Program-made: the position numbers and the translations under genes
Shown here: piece by piece, positions 4,948 through 5,704 of the stretch
Numbering within the stretch: position 1 is the first letter of the stretch
Layout: every line of letters begins with the position of its first letter
The notes under the pieces: generated by a model
What the model was told of the DNA's origin: nothing
What the model saw: only the letters and a program-made list of their open reading frames with translations
Database searches by the model: none
Assembly (NCBI GenBank): GCA_019242465.1
Contig: JAFAVL010000326.1
Location: 1 to 5,704, forward strand
Origin: Chroococcidiopsidaceae cyanobacterium CP_BM_RX_35
GTDB lineage: Bacteria; Cyanobacteriota; Cyanobacteriia; Cyanobacteriales; Chroococcidiopsidaceae
Direction of reading: 5' to 3'
Length of the DNA stretch: 5,704 bases

Positions 4948-5357
4948 AGACCAACGATAAAACGGCGAATTGTTGTTTCTAACTCGTCAATTATATACGG
5001 TTTTTTAATATAGTCAACACAGCCTGCTGCTAGAATCCGATCGCGGTCTTCTGGTCTTGCCATAGCTGTAACCGCCACAATGGGAATTTGACTCGTTTGA
5101 GGGTCTTGCTTAAGTTGACGAACAACTTCTATGCCATCTAAATCGGGCAGCATAATGTCTAACAAAATTAAATCGGGTTGATAGTTTTGTGCTAGAAGAA
5201 TAGCAGAATGACCGTCTCTACAACTGAGGAACGAGTAACCCAGAATCATTAGCACCTGATTCAACAGTGCCAAGTTATCCTCATTGTCATCGACAGCCAA
5301 AACTATAGGTTGAATATTATCTTGGCAATCGTTGCCAGATAAAGGAGCTAGTTCCAT
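4944..5357 (-). CDS. single-domain response regulator (CheY-like receiver)
   Basis: This 137-aa protein is one receiver domain with no output domain. All key residues are present: acidic pair Asp23-Asp24 (VDDNEDN), phosphoacceptor Asp67 (LILLDIMLPDLDG), Thr97 (AVTAMA) and Lys119 (IKKPY), plus the aromatic switch candidate Tyr116. It should be phosphorylated by a histidine kinase and signal by protein contact; the partner is not in the window. The AVDDNEDNLALL start resembles receivers that work with hybrid kinases. The first 16 residues are a short variable extension. The start ATG (5355-5357) directly follows an in-frame TAG. AGAGG (complement of 5372-5376) is 14 nt away, rather far for an efficient ribosome binding site. 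The stop interlocks with the DUF2294 stop. Confidence 0.92.
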   Translation of the reverse strand: MELAPLSGNDCQDNIQPIVLAVDDNEDNLALLNQVLMILGYSFLSCRDGHSAILLAQNYQPDLILLDIMLPDLDGIEVVRQLKQDPQTSQIPIVAVTAMARPEDRDRILAAGCVDYIKKPYIIDELETTIRRFIVGL

Positions 5358-5668
5358 CTACCGTTTTTTCACCTCTGACAAAAAAATTTGATTGACGAGG
5401 CATTCCCCAAACGGCGAGTTTGGCGCTTGCAATGGATTGGCTCGTTGATTAACTCACACTAGTTGTTAGTGATTCTTATTGAGCAAAGCAAAAATCACAA
5501 CAAGCTAGCGATTGAGTTGCTTGCTGCCTCATATTACATAAAATTGCAGTCATCTACTATCCATAATCTTAACGATCTCTGTCTTTAGATTGTTGTATTA
5601 GATATTTTAAACTGATAAATTTTTAACGAAATTAAAGCTAATAAGTCTGATTTTTTTCAGATAAATGT
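5358..5668. other. 311-nt AT-rich intergenic region
   Basis: This is the upstream region of the response regulator (minus strand) and perhaps of a right-edge plus-strand gene. It contains a 6-bp hairpin CCAAAC/GTTTGG (5407-5412, 5418-5423) with a GGCGA loop, an imperfect inverted repeat (5459-5508), and a small TCTGA/TCAGA hairpin with a T-rich loop (5646-5661). Promoters for both directions are expected, but I cannot assign -35/-10 pairs confidently. I see no coding region with a ribosome binding site. Confidence 0.55.
5459..5508. repeat. imperfect inverted repeat upstream of the response regulator
   Basis: The left arm (5459-5474, CTAGTTGTTAGTGATT) and right arm (5493-5508, AATCACAACAAGCTAG) can form 15 base pairs with one bulged nucleotide on each side, around an 18-nt loop. 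It lies about 100 nt upstream of the response regulator start. It could be a regulator-binding palindrome or an RNA hairpin in a long leader; neither can be shown here. Confidence 0.45.
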
Positions 5669-5704
5669 ATGAAGTACAGACCAGAACTCAATCAAGAGCA
5701 GCTG
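5669..5704 (+). CDS. possible start of a gene cut by the right edge
   Basis: ATG at 5669 opens a frame of 12 codons (MKYRPELNQEQL) running off the window without a stop. A second ATG at 5665 opens a different frame that also stays open. No clear Shine-Dalgarno is present; only a TCTGA/TCAGA hairpin with a T-rich loop sits just before it. The composition is protein-like, but 12 codons are too few to identify anything. It would be divergent from the response regulator. Confidence 0.3.
   Translation, partial: MKYRPELNQEQL

Noticed and set aside
4570..5357. DUF2294 plus response regulator as a new signalling or ion-transport system
   Set aside because: Only position links them; they are convergent, so not one operon, and no mpsA/mpsB, kinase or transporter gene is in the window. 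It is kept only as an overlap observation.
5476..5553. 25-codon minus-strand ORF in the right-hand gap
   Set aside because: It has no Shine-Dalgarno, a Cys/Gln-rich composition without a motif, and runs through the inverted repeat.

Overview
The window looks like an ordinary chromosomal segment of a cyanobacterium, probably a filamentous or other large-genome type. The evidence is: the 3' end of a ferredoxin-type sulfite reductase gene; three perfect copies of the HIP1 octamer GCGATCGC, which is enriched in cyanobacterial genomes; a DUF92/VTE6-type membrane protein; a DUF2294 (MpsC-like) protein; a hypothetical protein whose two ends resemble a cyanobacteria-specific family; and a GCG-rich palindromic intergenic repeat. 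The species-level guess is inference from sequence texture only. There is no integrase, transposase, CRISPR array, rRNA or tRNA that I can support.

Layout from left to right: (1) positions 1-165, the last 54 codons of sir on the plus strand, followed by a palindromic repeat. (2) rsmE, a 16S rRNA m3U methyltransferase, on the plus strand from a TTG start. Its stop codon interlocks tail-to-tail with a minus-strand hypothetical gene whose middle is a Lys/Ala/Glu/Pro tandem repeat. (3) A 323-nt gap with hairpins and a 28-codon minus-strand small ORF that has a well-placed Shine-Dalgarno. (4) A minus-strand VOC (glyoxalase-like) gene, divergent by 27 nt from a plus-strand DUF92 gene (likely phytyl-phosphate kinase family). 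A plus-strand zinc medium-chain dehydrogenase follows 51 nt after it. (5) A terminator-like hairpin, then a DUF2294 gene on the plus strand, again interlocked at its stop codon with a minus-strand single-domain response regulator. (6) A 311-nt AT-rich gap with an imperfect inverted repeat and a possible truncated ORF at the right edge.

The genes do not form one obvious pathway. The two groupings that could be functional are DUF92 plus dehydrogenase (same strand, short spacing, possibly prenyl-alcohol metabolism) and DUF2294 plus response regulator (convergent, 4-nt overlap). I do not see a clearly novel defence or mobile system. The observations most worth checking are the 28-aa small ORF, the two convergent 4-nt stop overlaps, the ATA codon where rsmE would be expected to begin, and the DUF92-dehydrogenase pairing.
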